Below, one piece after another: positions 37,962 to 46,157 of a stretch of 55,087 bases of DNA (the stretch's first letter is position 1; the number at the start of each line of letters is the position of its first letter). The translations under genes and the position numbers were made by a program. Source of the stretch: Turicibacter sp. Lineage in GTDB: Bacteria > Bacillota > Bacilli > MOL361 > Turicibacteraceae. The notes under the pieces are model-generated. The model was not told where the DNA came from. It saw nothing but the letters and a program-made list of their open reading frames with translations, and searched no databases. The stretch is from positions 1 through 55,087 of the forward strand of contig JAUMTV010000006.1 in assembly GCA_030531025.1 (NCBI GenBank), in the 5' to 3' direction.

Positions 37962-37976
37962 AAAGGATGGATGAAA

Positions 37977-38822
37977 ATGAAAAAGAGTTTATTCTGTTTG
38001 CTCACTTTATTATTAACGTTGGGGGTTTTTACAGCGTGCCAAACTTCTTCATCAGATGATAGCCAATCAAAAGCAAGAACGGTTGAGGAAATTAAAGAAA
38101 GTGGCAAAATTGTCATTGGGGTATTTAGTGATAAAAAACCATTCGGATATGTCGATTCTAACGGAGATTATCAAGGATATGATGTTTATTTTGGTAACCG
38201 TATCGCTAAAGATCTTGGGGTAGAGGTTGAGTATGTACCTGTAGAAGCAGCTAGTCGTGTAGAGTATCTAGTTTCTAATAAAGTTGATATTATTTTAGCG
38301 AACTTTACAGTGACAGAAGAGCGAAAAGAAAAAGTAGATTTTACACTTCCTTATATGAAAGTGGCTCTTGGAGTGGTTTCACCAGATAGTGAGTTGATTA
38401 CGGATGTAGAAGATTTAAATGGAAAAACATTAATTGTGAGCAAAGGAACTATTGCTGAAACTTACTTTACAGAAAACTATCCAGACGTGAATCTATTGAA
38501 GTTTGATCAATATAGTGAAGCATATAATGCCTTATTAGATGGTCGAGGAGATGCCCTTTCTACTGATAATACAGAGGTGTTAGCATGGGCACTTGAAAAT
38601 GAAGGATTTAGTGTTGGAATTGAATCATTAGGGAATATTGATACGATTGCCGCAGCAGTTCAAAAAGGGAATCAAGATTTATTAGATTGGTTAAATAATG
38701 AAGTTGTTGAACTAGGAAAAGAAAACTTCTTCCATGCAGACTATGAGGAAACACTGCTTCCAGTCTACGGAGAGGCAGCAACACCTGATAATATCGTCAT
38801 CGAAGGTGGTGTGGTGGAGTAG
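37977..38822 (+). CDS. Amino-acid-binding lipoprotein of the ABC importer
   Basis: Start at ATG 37977 (MKKSLFCLLTLLLTLG), nine bases from AAAGGA; ATG 37971 is possible too. The lipobox LLTLGVFTAC predicts lipidation at Cys 21 or so and tethering outside the membrane. The mature part is a periplasmic-binding-protein fold of the GlnH/PEB1 group (GVFSDKKPFGYVDSNGDYQG, VDIILANFTVTEERKEKVDF, the ARG/ASP ligand-like region). It delivers the amino acid to the two permeases. A terminator ends the operon. Confidence 0.94.
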   Translation: MKKSLFCLLTLLLTLGVFTACQTSSSDDSQSKARTVEEIKESGKIVIGVFSDKKPFGYVDSNGDYQGYDVYFGNRIAKDLGVEVEYVPVEAASRVEYLVSNKVDIILANFTVTEERKEKVDFTLPYMKVALGVVSPDSELITDVEDLNGKTLIVSKGTIAETYFTENYPDVNLLKFDQYSEAYNALLDGRGDALSTDNTEVLAWALENEGFSVGIESLGNIDTIAAAVQKGNQDLLDWLNNEVVELGKENFFHADYEETLLPVYGEAATPDNIVIEGGVVE

Positions 38823-38842
38823 GAATAAAATCATCTTCATTA

Positions 38843-38877
38843 GAAAAATCCTTTAATGATTTAAGGGATTTTTTTAT
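38843..38877 (+). terminator. Terminator of the amino-acid ABC operon
   Basis: AAAAATCC/GGATTTTT, with TTAA complementarity inside, followed by a T run. Confidence 0.75.
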
Positions 38878-38939
38878 TTACGTGTATAAGAAAAATGGCT
38901 ATAATAAGACTTCACAGTGAATTCATGAGGGGGATTAGG

Positions 38940-39845
38940 ATGTATAAAGATATTAAAAACTCAAAAGACTGGTGTCTTGTTGAGCGGATAAATAAAGGGT
39001 GGTCTCGTGATGACAAGTATTATATTGAGACTGTTAATAATGAAAAATTACTGCTAAGACTATCAGATATTTCAAATTACGAAGTAAAGAAAAAGGAATA
39101 TGAGATTATTCAGTTGTACTCAACGCTCGGTTTTGAGATGTCTAAGCCGATTGACTTTGGAACATGTGATAATCATCAGTTGGTTTATACACTACTGACC
39201 TTTGTTGAAGGGGAAGATTTAGAGTCAGTCTTACCAAAGTTATCTACCAAGCAACAATATGAACTAGGCAGAAAAGCGGGGATTATTTTAAAGAAAATTC
39301 ATCAGCTTAAAGTGCCTGACGATGAGATTCCAGTCCAAACTAAAGTCCCTCATAAACTAAATCAGATTGAACGCTATATTAATTCACAGGTCAGAGTTGA
39401 ATATGATGAAATAGTTTTACAGTATATAAAGAGACATTTGGATAAGATGTGGAAACAAAAACCAACTTATTTGCACGGTGATTTTCATCCAGGAAATTTA
39501 ATTTTAACACCTGAGGGGACAATTGGTGTGATTGATTTTAACCGGTGGGAAATCGGAGATCCTTACGAAGAATTTTATAAACTTGAAAGTTTTGGAACTG
39601 AGTGTAGTGTTCCATATTGCATTGGGCAAATTCATGCTTATTTTGAAGATCAAGTCCCGCTACAATTTTGGGAAACTTTAGCGGTGTATGTCGCCCATGC
39701 TTCTTTATATTCAATTGCTTGGGCAGAAAAATTTGGTCAAAATGATGTTGATAAAATGATTGAACGCGCTCAAATAGCATTTGACCATTATGATTATTTT
39801 AAATCGATTATTCCTAGTTGGTATTCATTAAATATAGCTAAATAA
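38940..39845 (+). CDS. Aminoglycoside-phosphotransferase-fold kinase
   Basis: The ATG at 38940 (MYKDIKNSKDWCLVERI) follows GAGGGGG; upstream in-frame codons lack a site. 301 residues. APH/choline-kinase fold: nucleotide-binding N-lobe, YTLLTFVEGEDL hinge, catalytic loop YLHGDFHPGNLIL (HxDxxxxN) and the metal-binding IDFNRWEIGDP segment (Asn after IDF where Asp is common). Such proteins phosphorylate small hydroxylated molecules or confer aminoglycoside/macrolide resistance. No resistance or biosynthesis neighbours, so the substrate is open. Monocistronic. Confidence 0.85.
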   Translation: MYKDIKNSKDWCLVERINKGWSRDDKYYIETVNNEKLLLRLSDISNYEVKKKEYEIIQLYSTLGFEMSKPIDFGTCDNHQLVYTLLTFVEGEDLESVLPKLSTKQQYELGRKAGIILKKIHQLKVPDDEIPVQTKVPHKLNQIERYINSQVRVEYDEIVLQYIKRHLDKMWKQKPTYLHGDFHPGNLILTPEGTIGVIDFNRWEIGDPYEEFYKLESFGTECSVPYCIGQIHAYFEDQVPLQFWETLAVYVAHASLYSIAWAEKFGQNDVDKMIERAQIAFDHYDYFKSIIPSWYSLNIAK

Positions 39846-39977
39846 AGGAAATGACATCGTTTTACAAAAAAAGTTGGAGATTTTTTGTGTTTTGACATAA
39901 AAATGAGTAGTAAGACACAAGTGTTTACTAAAATATGGTATAATTTCAAATTATAGTCATGATGTGGGATGGTTAGA

Positions 39978-42089
39978 ATGAAAGAGATTAGTACTTTAAA
40001 TTTAGAATTAATCAGAATATATAATCAAATTTTAGAAGGACAGTTATCATGTGATGAAGTGATCTCAATAATTAGAGGAATGAAATGTAAGGGAGAAGTT
40101 TCATTCGAAGAGTTAGAACAATTTATTGAGTTCATTCAAAGAAGAGAACTATATCAGATTAGTGGGCGACTTTTGAATTTTTGTGGCTTTAATGCGATAG
40201 AGGAGTATAGTCGAGAAAAAAGTTTGGAATATTTTGAAAAAGGCTTACAATTATTAGAACAAGTTCAAGATGAAAGAGGAATTATTTCAAATTGTAGTGG
40301 AATGATGTGTGCTTATTTTGGATTAGGGATGTATGACGAAAGTTTAAATTGGGGGATGAAAGGATTACGTTTAGCTGAAAAAAGCAAAGATCGTCGCTTA
40401 ATTACTCAAGCCTTAGGTAATATTGCTGTTAGTTATTTAGAACTTGGTTATTTTACGGATTCAAAACGAGCATTAGATGCGGTCCGAAAGTTAGGAATTC
40501 CAAAGGATGAATCAAATAAGACGGCGCTAGATATATTAGAAGCACGATTACACTTAGTAGATTGTAATCTGGAGGCTGCTAGTAAATTTATTGAACAAGC
40601 ACTCGAGAACGCTTTGAAGATACAGTATCGTTTATTAATTTGTGAAAGTTACCGTATTAGAGGTGTTGTTAACTACCGATTAGGAGCTTATGAGCAATCT
40701 TATCAAGATTTTGGAGATGCCATTGGTATCGCTAAAAATAGTCACTTGTTAGAACAGTTAGTTCTTACTTATTATGAGTGTGGAAAAGTGGAATATGAAC
40801 GAGGACACTATCAGCTAGCAGAAGAACAGCTGCTAAAAGCTTATCATTATAGCCAAGAGTTACAATCACCACTTGTATACAGTAATATTTGTAAATCATT
40901 AGTTGAGCTATATAAAAAGTTAGAAGATTATAAAAAAGCTTTAGACTATTATGAAATTAATTCTAGATTTGAGCATCAAATGGAGTTAAAACGTTCAGAA
41001 GTTTGGAGCAAACGACTATCTCGAGAAAAGGTAATTAGTGAAGCTAGAATTTTTAAATCGCTATATGATGAGTTACAAATGATTTCGGAGATTGGTCGTT
41101 CCTTTACACAAAAATTAAATTCTAAGAAGATTATTATGCGCGTTCAAGAAGAACTTTCAAAGATGATGGATACAACGTTTTTACTCATTACACAATTTGA
41201 AGAACCTAATTGTCATCGTCGATGTGAGTATGTCGTTTCTATTGCCACTAAAGGATCATTAAAATCAAGGGTCGTCACAAGTAAAGAGGAAAAGAGTTTA
41301 GGTGCTTATTGTTTAACACATAAAAAAGATTTAATTATTTATGATTTGGATAAAGAGTATGAAAGTTATCATATAAGAAGAAAAGGTGGGCCAGATAATA
41401 AGGGAGTACGTTCTCTGTTATGCTGTCCATTATTTATTCAAGGTAAAGTAACGGGTTATATTAGTGTTCAATCTTATGATGTGAATAAGTATACTCAACA
41501 AGATTTGAGTAAGTTAAGTTTATTAGCTTCTTATATAGCAATCGCTTTAGAAAATGCTAGATTATATAACCAAACCAATTATTTAGCACGTTATGATGGG
41601 CTAACTAATATTTATAATCGCATGGAAGTATTAAAGAAAGGTCAACAGTTATTAGATAATCGTGACCAAACACAGTCATTAAGTGTTATCATGTTTGATG
41701 TCGACTATTTTAAGAAAGTTAATGATACATTTGGTCATCAGGCAGGTGACGAGGTCATTCAACAAGTTGGAAATTTATTAAATAAACATAAAAGTAACAT
41801 GATGATAGCTGGCCGTTATGGAGGAGAAGAATTTATTATCTTTTTAGCGGATCAATCTGAACCTGACGTGTTACAGTTTGTAGAAGCCTTTAGTCATGAA
41901 TTACAACAACTTCACTTTAGTTTTTCAAATTCATTATCATCTCCGTATCAACTGACAGCAAGCTTTGGCGTTTATCACTATAATTGTGGAAAAGATACAT
42001 TAGATGAAGGCATTGTTGCTGCGGATAAAGCACTTTATCACTCTAAAATAAATGGACGAAATCAAATTACCTTATATGAAAAAGTTTAG
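39978..42089 (+). CDS. TPR-GAF-GGDEF protein, probable diguanylate cyclase
   Basis: The start is placed at ATG 39978 (MKEISTLNLELIRIY), which has GGATGG five bases upstream; ATG 39969 is the alternative. About 703 residues: TPR-like helical repeats (about 65-345), a short coiled coil, a GAF domain (about 370-520) and a GGDEF domain (about 535-700). The active-site loop is AGRYGGEEFIIF and the metal site is in FDVDYFKKVND, so it should be catalytically competent. The inhibitory RxxD site normally just upstream of GGEEF is absent (NMMIAG), predicting weak product inhibition. There are no membrane segments. It should make cyclic di-GMP in response to a GAF ligand or TPR partner. No other c-di-GMP gene is in the window. 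Confidence 0.92.
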   Translation: MKEISTLNLELIRIYNQILEGQLSCDEVISIIRGMKCKGEVSFEELEQFIEFIQRRELYQISGRLLNFCGFNAIEEYSREKSLEYFEKGLQLLEQVQDERGIISNCSGMMCAYFGLGMYDESLNWGMKGLRLAEKSKDRRLITQALGNIAVSYLELGYFTDSKRALDAVRKLGIPKDESNKTALDILEARLHLVDCNLEAASKFIEQALENALKIQYRLLICESYRIRGVVNYRLGAYEQSYQDFGDAIGIAKNSHLLEQLVLTYYECGKVEYERGHYQLAEEQLLKAYHYSQELQSPLVYSNICKSLVELYKKLEDYKKALDYYEINSRFEHQMELKRSEVWSKRLSREKVISEARIFKSLYDELQMISEIGRSFTQKLNSKKIIMRVQEELSKMMDTTFLLITQFEEPNCHRRCEYVVSIATKGSLKSRVVTSKEEKSLGAYCLTHKKDLIIYDLDKEYESYHIRRKGGPDNKGVRSLLCCPLFIQGKVTGYISVQSYDVNKYTQQDLSKLSLLASYIAIALENARLYNQTNYLARYDGLTNIYNRMEVLKKGQQLLDNRDQTQSLSVIMFDVDYFKKVNDTFGHQAGDEVIQQVGNLLNKHKSNMMIAGRYGGEEFIIFLADQSEPDVLQFVEAFSHELQQLHFSFSNSLSSPYQLTASFGVYHYNCGKDTLDEGIVAADKALYHSKINGRNQITLYEKV

Positions 42090-42090
42090 A

Positions 42091-42120
42091 AAAAAAACTG
42101 CTTAATAGCAGTTTTTTTAT
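42091..42120. terminator. Convergent terminator
   Basis: AAAACTGC-TTAATA-GCAGTTTT with A and T runs on both sides, between the convergent GGDEF gene and the small minus-strand gene. Confidence 0.8.
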
Positions 42121-42350
42121 TTGGTAAAATTAGCGGCAAATTCTTGAAGGACATCATGAACTTCATCGACGTGATTGGGTTTAATAAGCATTGTCATTTT
42201 AGGAATGAATGTACCAAGGTCAGTTCGAGTAAACGTTTGATTTGCTTGCTTTGCAAAACATTCTTCAATAAGTGCTTTTGCTTCATCCACTTTTCCATCT
42301 TGCACTCTTTTTAAAATATAATTTAAAAATTGTTCTTGTTTATGATCCAC
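42117..42350 (-). CDS. Small conserved-looking protein of unknown function
   Basis: I choose the GTG start at 42350 (MDHKQEQFLNYILKRVQDG), seven bases after a perfect AGGAGG; the upstream ATG overlaps that site. 77 residues, soluble, largely helical, with one cysteine (EECFAKQ). No recognised domain. Its stop lies within the terminator it shares with the GGDEF gene. Confidence 0.6.
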   Translation of the reverse strand: MDHKQEQFLNYILKRVQDGKVDEAKALIEECFAKQANQTFTRTDLGTFIPKMTMLIKPNHVDEVHDVLQEFAANFTK

Positions 42351-42570
42351 TATCACACCTCCTAATGTCATTTCCTTTGTAGTATGTTCAAATTATTTTA
42401 AACGTATCAACAATTTTTTTAATTAATTTCCTAATTGATGTAAAAGATTGGTTCAGTATTCATGCCTTTATTTTGATTGACAAAGTATATAAAAGGTGAT
42501 AATCTAACTTATATAGTATTTAAAACTAAGTTAATTAGAATGATTAACTTTTTATATATGGAGGGGTAGT

Positions 42571-43422
42571 ATGATTAAGGTTGTATCCGATTCATCAACG
42601 TTATATTCAATCAATGAAGCAAAACAAAATCATTTAGATGTTCGTCCATTATCTATTACGATTAATAATAAAAGTTATAAAGAACTAGAAGAAATCACAA
42701 CTGAACAATTAATTCAATTGATTGAAGAAGGAGCTGTTCCAAGTACTTCACAACCTGCTATTGGGGACGTTGTGGATATGTATGAACAATACTCAAATGA
42801 TGAAATTATTAATATTACATTAGCAGACGGGTTATCGGGGACTTATCAGTCAGCATGCATGGCAAAATCAATGGTTGATCATGAAGAAAGTATCACGGTT
42901 ATCAACTCGAAGACACTTTGTGGACCGCATCGCTATTTAGTAGATGTGGCTGTGAAGTTAGCACAGGCAGGAAAGACAAAGTCTGAAATTGTAAATGAAA
43001 TCGAAACATTAATTGAAACATCGACGTCATTTTTAATTCCAAAAGATTTTGATTATTTAGTTCGTGGGGGACGCTTATCACCATTAGCGGGACGTATCGG
43101 AGGGCTAGTAAAATTAGTTCCAATTATGACATTATCTGAAGATGCAACACGTTTAGAAAAGTTTGCAACAAAGCGTACCTTTAAAAAAGCAATTCAAGCC
43201 ATTTGTGAGGCATTAATAGAAAAAGGTGTTAATGAAGAATATAAGATTTATATTACACATGCTTGTGATGAACAGTTGGCAATGGACGCAAAAGAGATTA
43301 TAATTAAAAATATTGAACATGCAGATACTGAGTTGATGGTACTCACGCCTGTTTTTACGACACAAGGTGGGCCTGGGTGTATTGCAATTCAAGTGATTAA
43401 AAAGCATGACATATTAAAATAA
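42571..43422 (+). CDS. DegV family fatty-acid-binding protein
   Basis: 283 residues with the DegV hallmarks: SDSSTL at the N-terminus, TSQPAIGDVVDMYEQY around residue 60, LADGLSGTYQSACMA and RGGRLSPLAG. DegV/FakB proteins bind a fatty acid and present it to the FakA kinase for phosphorylation, feeding exogenous fatty acids into phospholipids. fakA is not in the window. The start follows GGAGGGG. A DUF1836 gene follows after 19 bases, as often seen. Confidence 0.94.
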   Translation: MIKVVSDSSTLYSINEAKQNHLDVRPLSITINNKSYKELEEITTEQLIQLIEEGAVPSTSQPAIGDVVDMYEQYSNDEIINITLADGLSGTYQSACMAKSMVDHEESITVINSKTLCGPHRYLVDVAVKLAQAGKTKSEIVNEIETLIETSTSFLIPKDFDYLVRGGRLSPLAGRIGGLVKLVPIMTLSEDATRLEKFATKRTFKKAIQAICEALIEKGVNEEYKIYITHACDEQLAMDAKEIIIKNIEHADTELMVLTPVFTTQGGPGCIAIQVIKKHDILK

Positions 43423-43441
43423 TTGAAAGTTAGGAAGATTT

Positions 43442-43978
43442 ATGGATCATAAAGAGATGTTAGAGTTTCATTGTCCGCGATTTGATGAACTACCAACGAT
43501 TCCTTTGTATAAGGATCAAGTCATTGCTTATGTAGAAGAGGTACTAAAACCACTCAATTTAAATCCAGAAGAAAAACTATTAACACCAACGATGTTAAAT
43601 AACTATGTTAAACAAAAAGTTGTTTCTCCACCCGTGGGACGTCGCTATACGGAAAAGCACTTGGCGTATTTAATTGTTGTATGCTTATTTAAACAGGTAT
43701 ATAGTTTAACTGAAGTCTGTGAGATGATTAAAATTCAAGTGGATTTATATCCAACGCAAGAAGCGTATGATTTTTTCTGTGTCGAGTTAGAGAAAGCTTT
43801 ACAATATGTGTTTAGTGATCGTGAATCATTACACCCTAATTCTGCAAAGACGATTACATTTGAAACAGAAGTTCTTCGCTCAGCAGTTATGTCAGTGGCA
43901 CATAAATTATTTATTCAAAAGTATTTACTTCAAAAGAAAGAAGTCATACCATCTAAAAAAGCGAATAAAAAGAAATAA
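43442..43978 (+). CDS. DUF1836 protein (MerR-like winged helix)
   Basis: 178 residues. The region MLNNYVKQKVVSPPVGRRYTEKHLAYLIVVCLFK (given here as positions about 57-90) is the DUF1836 core, which resembles the winged helix of MerR regulators. The C-terminus is basic (KKANKKK). It sits directly behind degV, probably in one operon, and may regulate it; this is inference. Confidence 0.85.
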   Translation: MDHKEMLEFHCPRFDELPTIPLYKDQVIAYVEEVLKPLNLNPEEKLLTPTMLNNYVKQKVVSPPVGRRYTEKHLAYLIVVCLFKQVYSLTEVCEMIKIQVDLYPTQEAYDFFCVELEKALQYVFSDRESLHPNSAKTITFETEVLRSAVMSVAHKLFIQKYLLQKKEVIPSKKANKKK

Positions 43979-44030
43979 GCCACTGAAGATTTAGTATTAG
44001 AACCTTTTTTAGAACCTGATAGTCAGTAAT

Positions 44031-44264
44031 ATATAAGTCCAGATAAGTTTTTCATATCGTAAAAACTTTTAAGCCCTACTAATGGAGGAAACATGCTTCG
44101 CATGGTAGGTGACCCCTAGACTATAGTCTATCTTGCCTACCAGTTGGCGAAAGCTACGATCTCAATCATAGATTGAGCCACGTAGCGTAGAGAACCTAGT
44201 ATTAAAAAGAATTCTCAACTAAGCCTGCTATAAAATGGTGAAATACATTTCTGTTTCCATATAG
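44031..44264 (+). repeat. Dispersed structured repeat, copy C, with a 63-bp internal insertion
   Basis: Same start (ATATAAGTCCAG) and end (ACATTTCTGTTTCCATATAG) as the other copies. The closing stem has one mismatch (GTCCAG with CTAGAC). Relative to copies A, B and D it carries about 63 extra bases at 44134-44196, which form their own hairpin (GCTACG/CGTAGC around CTCAAT/ATTGAG). It lies between convergent genes, so it is not a leader for either. Confidence 0.8.
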
Positions 44265-44299
44265 AAAAACGCCTACTTATAAATAAGTAGGCGTTTTTC
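44265..44299. terminator. Bidirectional terminator
   Basis: AAAAACGCCTACTTAT pairs with ATAAGTAGGCGTTTTT, abutting repeat copy C and the DUF1653 stop codon. Confidence 0.88.
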
Positions 44300-44548
44300 T
44301 TATTTGACACTTTTAACTTCATATTCTTGGAATCTATACTTTTGTCCTGTTGGATTGACTTTACCTTCAGGAACTTCTTCCACAAACATATCATAAGGTC
44401 TAACAAAAAGTCCACATTCACCATATAATGCGCGATAAAGAACCATTGTTTCTTGAGTTTCTGAATGCTTAACAAAATCTTCAACAAGATATAAATCACC
44501 TTTAAAGTGTCTGAAAATCTTTCCTTTTGAATTTGTAATATCTCTCAT
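44300..44548 (-). CDS. DUF1653 protein
   Basis: The ATG at 44548 (MRDITNSKGKIFRHFKGD) follows AAGGAGG at seven bases; the upstream extension of the frame is not coding-like. 82 residues of the small all-beta DUF1653 family (FRHFKGDLYLVEDFVKHSET, MVLYRALYGECGLFVRPYDMF). Function unknown in the family. Confidence 0.85.
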   Translation of the reverse strand: MRDITNSKGKIFRHFKGDLYLVEDFVKHSETQETMVLYRALYGECGLFVRPYDMFVEEVPEGKVNPTGQKYRFQEYEVKSVK

Positions 44549-44835
44549 TTTAATGTACCTCCTTAAGTAACATTTATTATAACCCAAGATCACTGTTAAT
44601 GAAGCGATCATCACATTACATAATGTGAATAATAATTGCTTCCTGATGTAAAGCGCCTGTAAGTTCTTCTTTAACGACAATCCTCAATCATTACCCATTT
44701 AGCTATAACGTGATTTATAAAAAGTCTGGATTAATAAAATATATCATAATTCGAAGATAATGAAATTAATTTTAATGAATAAATGTTTACATATTGAATG
44801 TTGTATATTGATGATTACACTAAAAGTAGATAATT

Positions 44836-44861
44836 ACTTCACTTTAATAGTGAAGTATAAT
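44836..44861 (+). promoter_or_regulatory. Probable promoter with overlapping dyad, upstream of the LacI-type gene
   Basis: ACTTCACT-TTAAT-AGTGAAGT dyad (44836-44856) whose right arm runs into TATAAT (44856-44861). It lies within a 456-base gap with no gene; the dyad is unlike the TGGAACGTTCCA operators of the sucrose genes, so another regulator may act here. Confidence 0.45.
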
Positions 44862-45005
44862 GGATACAGGTCTCTTGTAAGTTTATATTTTTATTGATAT
44901 GATGTAACTGCATTCACTAATTGATAATATGCAATAAAATCAAAGAGGAATTATCTCTTTATAAGGTTTATATAATTTTATTTTTTAAAGTAAGGAGATA
45001 TTAGA

Positions 45006-45983
45006 ATGGTTACGATGAATGATGTTGCTAAACGTGCTGGGGTTTCGAGAGGAACAGTTTCGAATGTTATTAATAATATTAAAGTAAAAGAATCTTCGAG
45101 AATTAAAGTTGAAGAAGCAATCAAAGAACTGGGATATACACCAAATGAAAATGCTAGAGGATTAAAAACGAATCGTACTTCTACAATAGTATTTATTTTA
45201 CCAACGATTTGGAATCCATTTTTTTCTGAGTTAGCGTTTAGAATTCAATTAGAGCTAAGAAAATATAATTTAAAAATGTTACTTTGTAATTCAAAAGATG
45301 ACTATTTAATTGAGTTAGAGTATTTGAAAATGGCACAACAGAATCGTGTTGATGGAATTATTGCTATTACTTATAGTAATATTGAACCATATTTAAATAC
45401 GAATGTACCAATAGTGAGTATTGAAAGGGTTTTTAATGAGTCTATTCCAACGATTAGTAGTGATAATTATTCAGGAGGATATTTAGCAGCCCAAAAGTTA
45501 TATGAATCTGGTTGTAGAAATCTTCTGTTAGTAGGAAAAGCACAGACTAATAATGAAGCTGTTGATAAGCGTCAATGTGGTTTTGTTGATTATTGTAAAA
45601 AGCATCATATTAATTATGAACTTTGTTATATTAGAAATAAAGTAGAGCATTTCGAACAACATGTGTATCATTTTATTACTAAACACTATCAGCATGAAGT
45701 TAAATTTGATGGAATATTTGCTGTAACTGATCGATATGCACACTATTGTATCGAGCGTCTAAATGAGTTAAACATTAGTATTCCAAATGATGTTCAAGTT
45801 ATAGGCTATGATGGTGCTAAAAGCCATGAGCATGAACAATATACAATTTCGACTATTCGACAACCAATTGAACTATTAGCACAGACTGCTGTTGAATCAT
45901 TAGTAAAGATTATTGATGAGGAACGAGTAGAACCAGTTATTCAGTTTCCCATTGAATTTATAAAAGGTAAAACAACTATCTAA
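45006..45983 (+). CDS. scrR: LacI-family sucrose-operon repressor (ScrR-like)
   Basis: 325 residues: N-terminal HTH (TMNDVAKRAGVSRGTVSNVINN, about 3-24), hinge helix region NENARGLKTNRT, then the periplasmic-binding-like effector domain (about 57-325). The start follows AAGGAG at eight bases. The gene is directly upstream of a sucrose-type PTS gene preceded by two palindromic TGGAACGTTCCA operators of the LacI type, which are its likely targets. The effector is probably sucrose-6-phosphate or fructose; inferred. A terminator follows. Confidence 0.9.
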   Translation: MVTMNDVAKRAGVSRGTVSNVINNIKVKESSRIKVEEAIKELGYTPNENARGLKTNRTSTIVFILPTIWNPFFSELAFRIQLELRKYNLKMLLCNSKDDYLIELEYLKMAQQNRVDGIIAITYSNIEPYLNTNVPIVSIERVFNESIPTISSDNYSGGYLAAQKLYESGCRNLLLVGKAQTNNEAVDKRQCGFVDYCKKHHINYELCYIRNKVEHFEQHVYHFITKHYQHEVKFDGIFAVTDRYAHYCIERLNELNISIPNDVQVIGYDGAKSHEHEQYTISTIRQPIELLAQTAVESLVKIIDEERVEPVIQFPIEFIKGKTTI

Positions 45984-46013
45984 AGGTATCTAATTATAGA
46001 TACCTTATTTTTA
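45984..46013 (+). terminator. Terminator after the LacI-type gene
   Basis: AAGGTATCTA pairs with TAGATACCTT, then ATTTTTA. Confidence 0.82.
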
Positions 46014-46040
46014 AATAAATTGATATTTTGTAAAAAAGGG

Positions 46041-46069
46041 TTTACATTTTGATGCGAACGATATAAAAT
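46041..46069 (+). promoter_or_regulatory. Sucrose operon promoter
   Basis: TTTACA (46041-46046), 17-bp spacer, TAAAAT (46064-46069). Transcription should start near 46076, just before the first operator. Confidence 0.75.
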
Positions 46070-46080
46070 ATCCATATACA

Positions 46081-46100
46081 AATTTGGAACGTTCCAAATT
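46081..46100 (+). promoter_or_regulatory. LacI-type operator O1
   Basis: AATTTGGAACGTTCCAAATT is a perfect 20-bp palindrome with the central CG typical of LacI-family sites. It lies just downstream of the promoter, so bound repressor would block initiation or escape. Confidence 0.88.
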
Positions 46101-46117
46101 TTATTTTTAGCAACAAA

Positions 46118-46133
46118 ATGGAACGTTCCAAAT
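46118..46133 (+). promoter_or_regulatory. LacI-type operator O2
   Basis: Second copy, core TGGAACGTTCCA at 46119-46130. Centre-to-centre distance to O1 is 34 bp, about three helical turns, which suits cooperative binding on one face. Confidence 0.85.
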
Positions 46134-46157
46134 TTGAAGATGTAGGGAGGAATTTGT

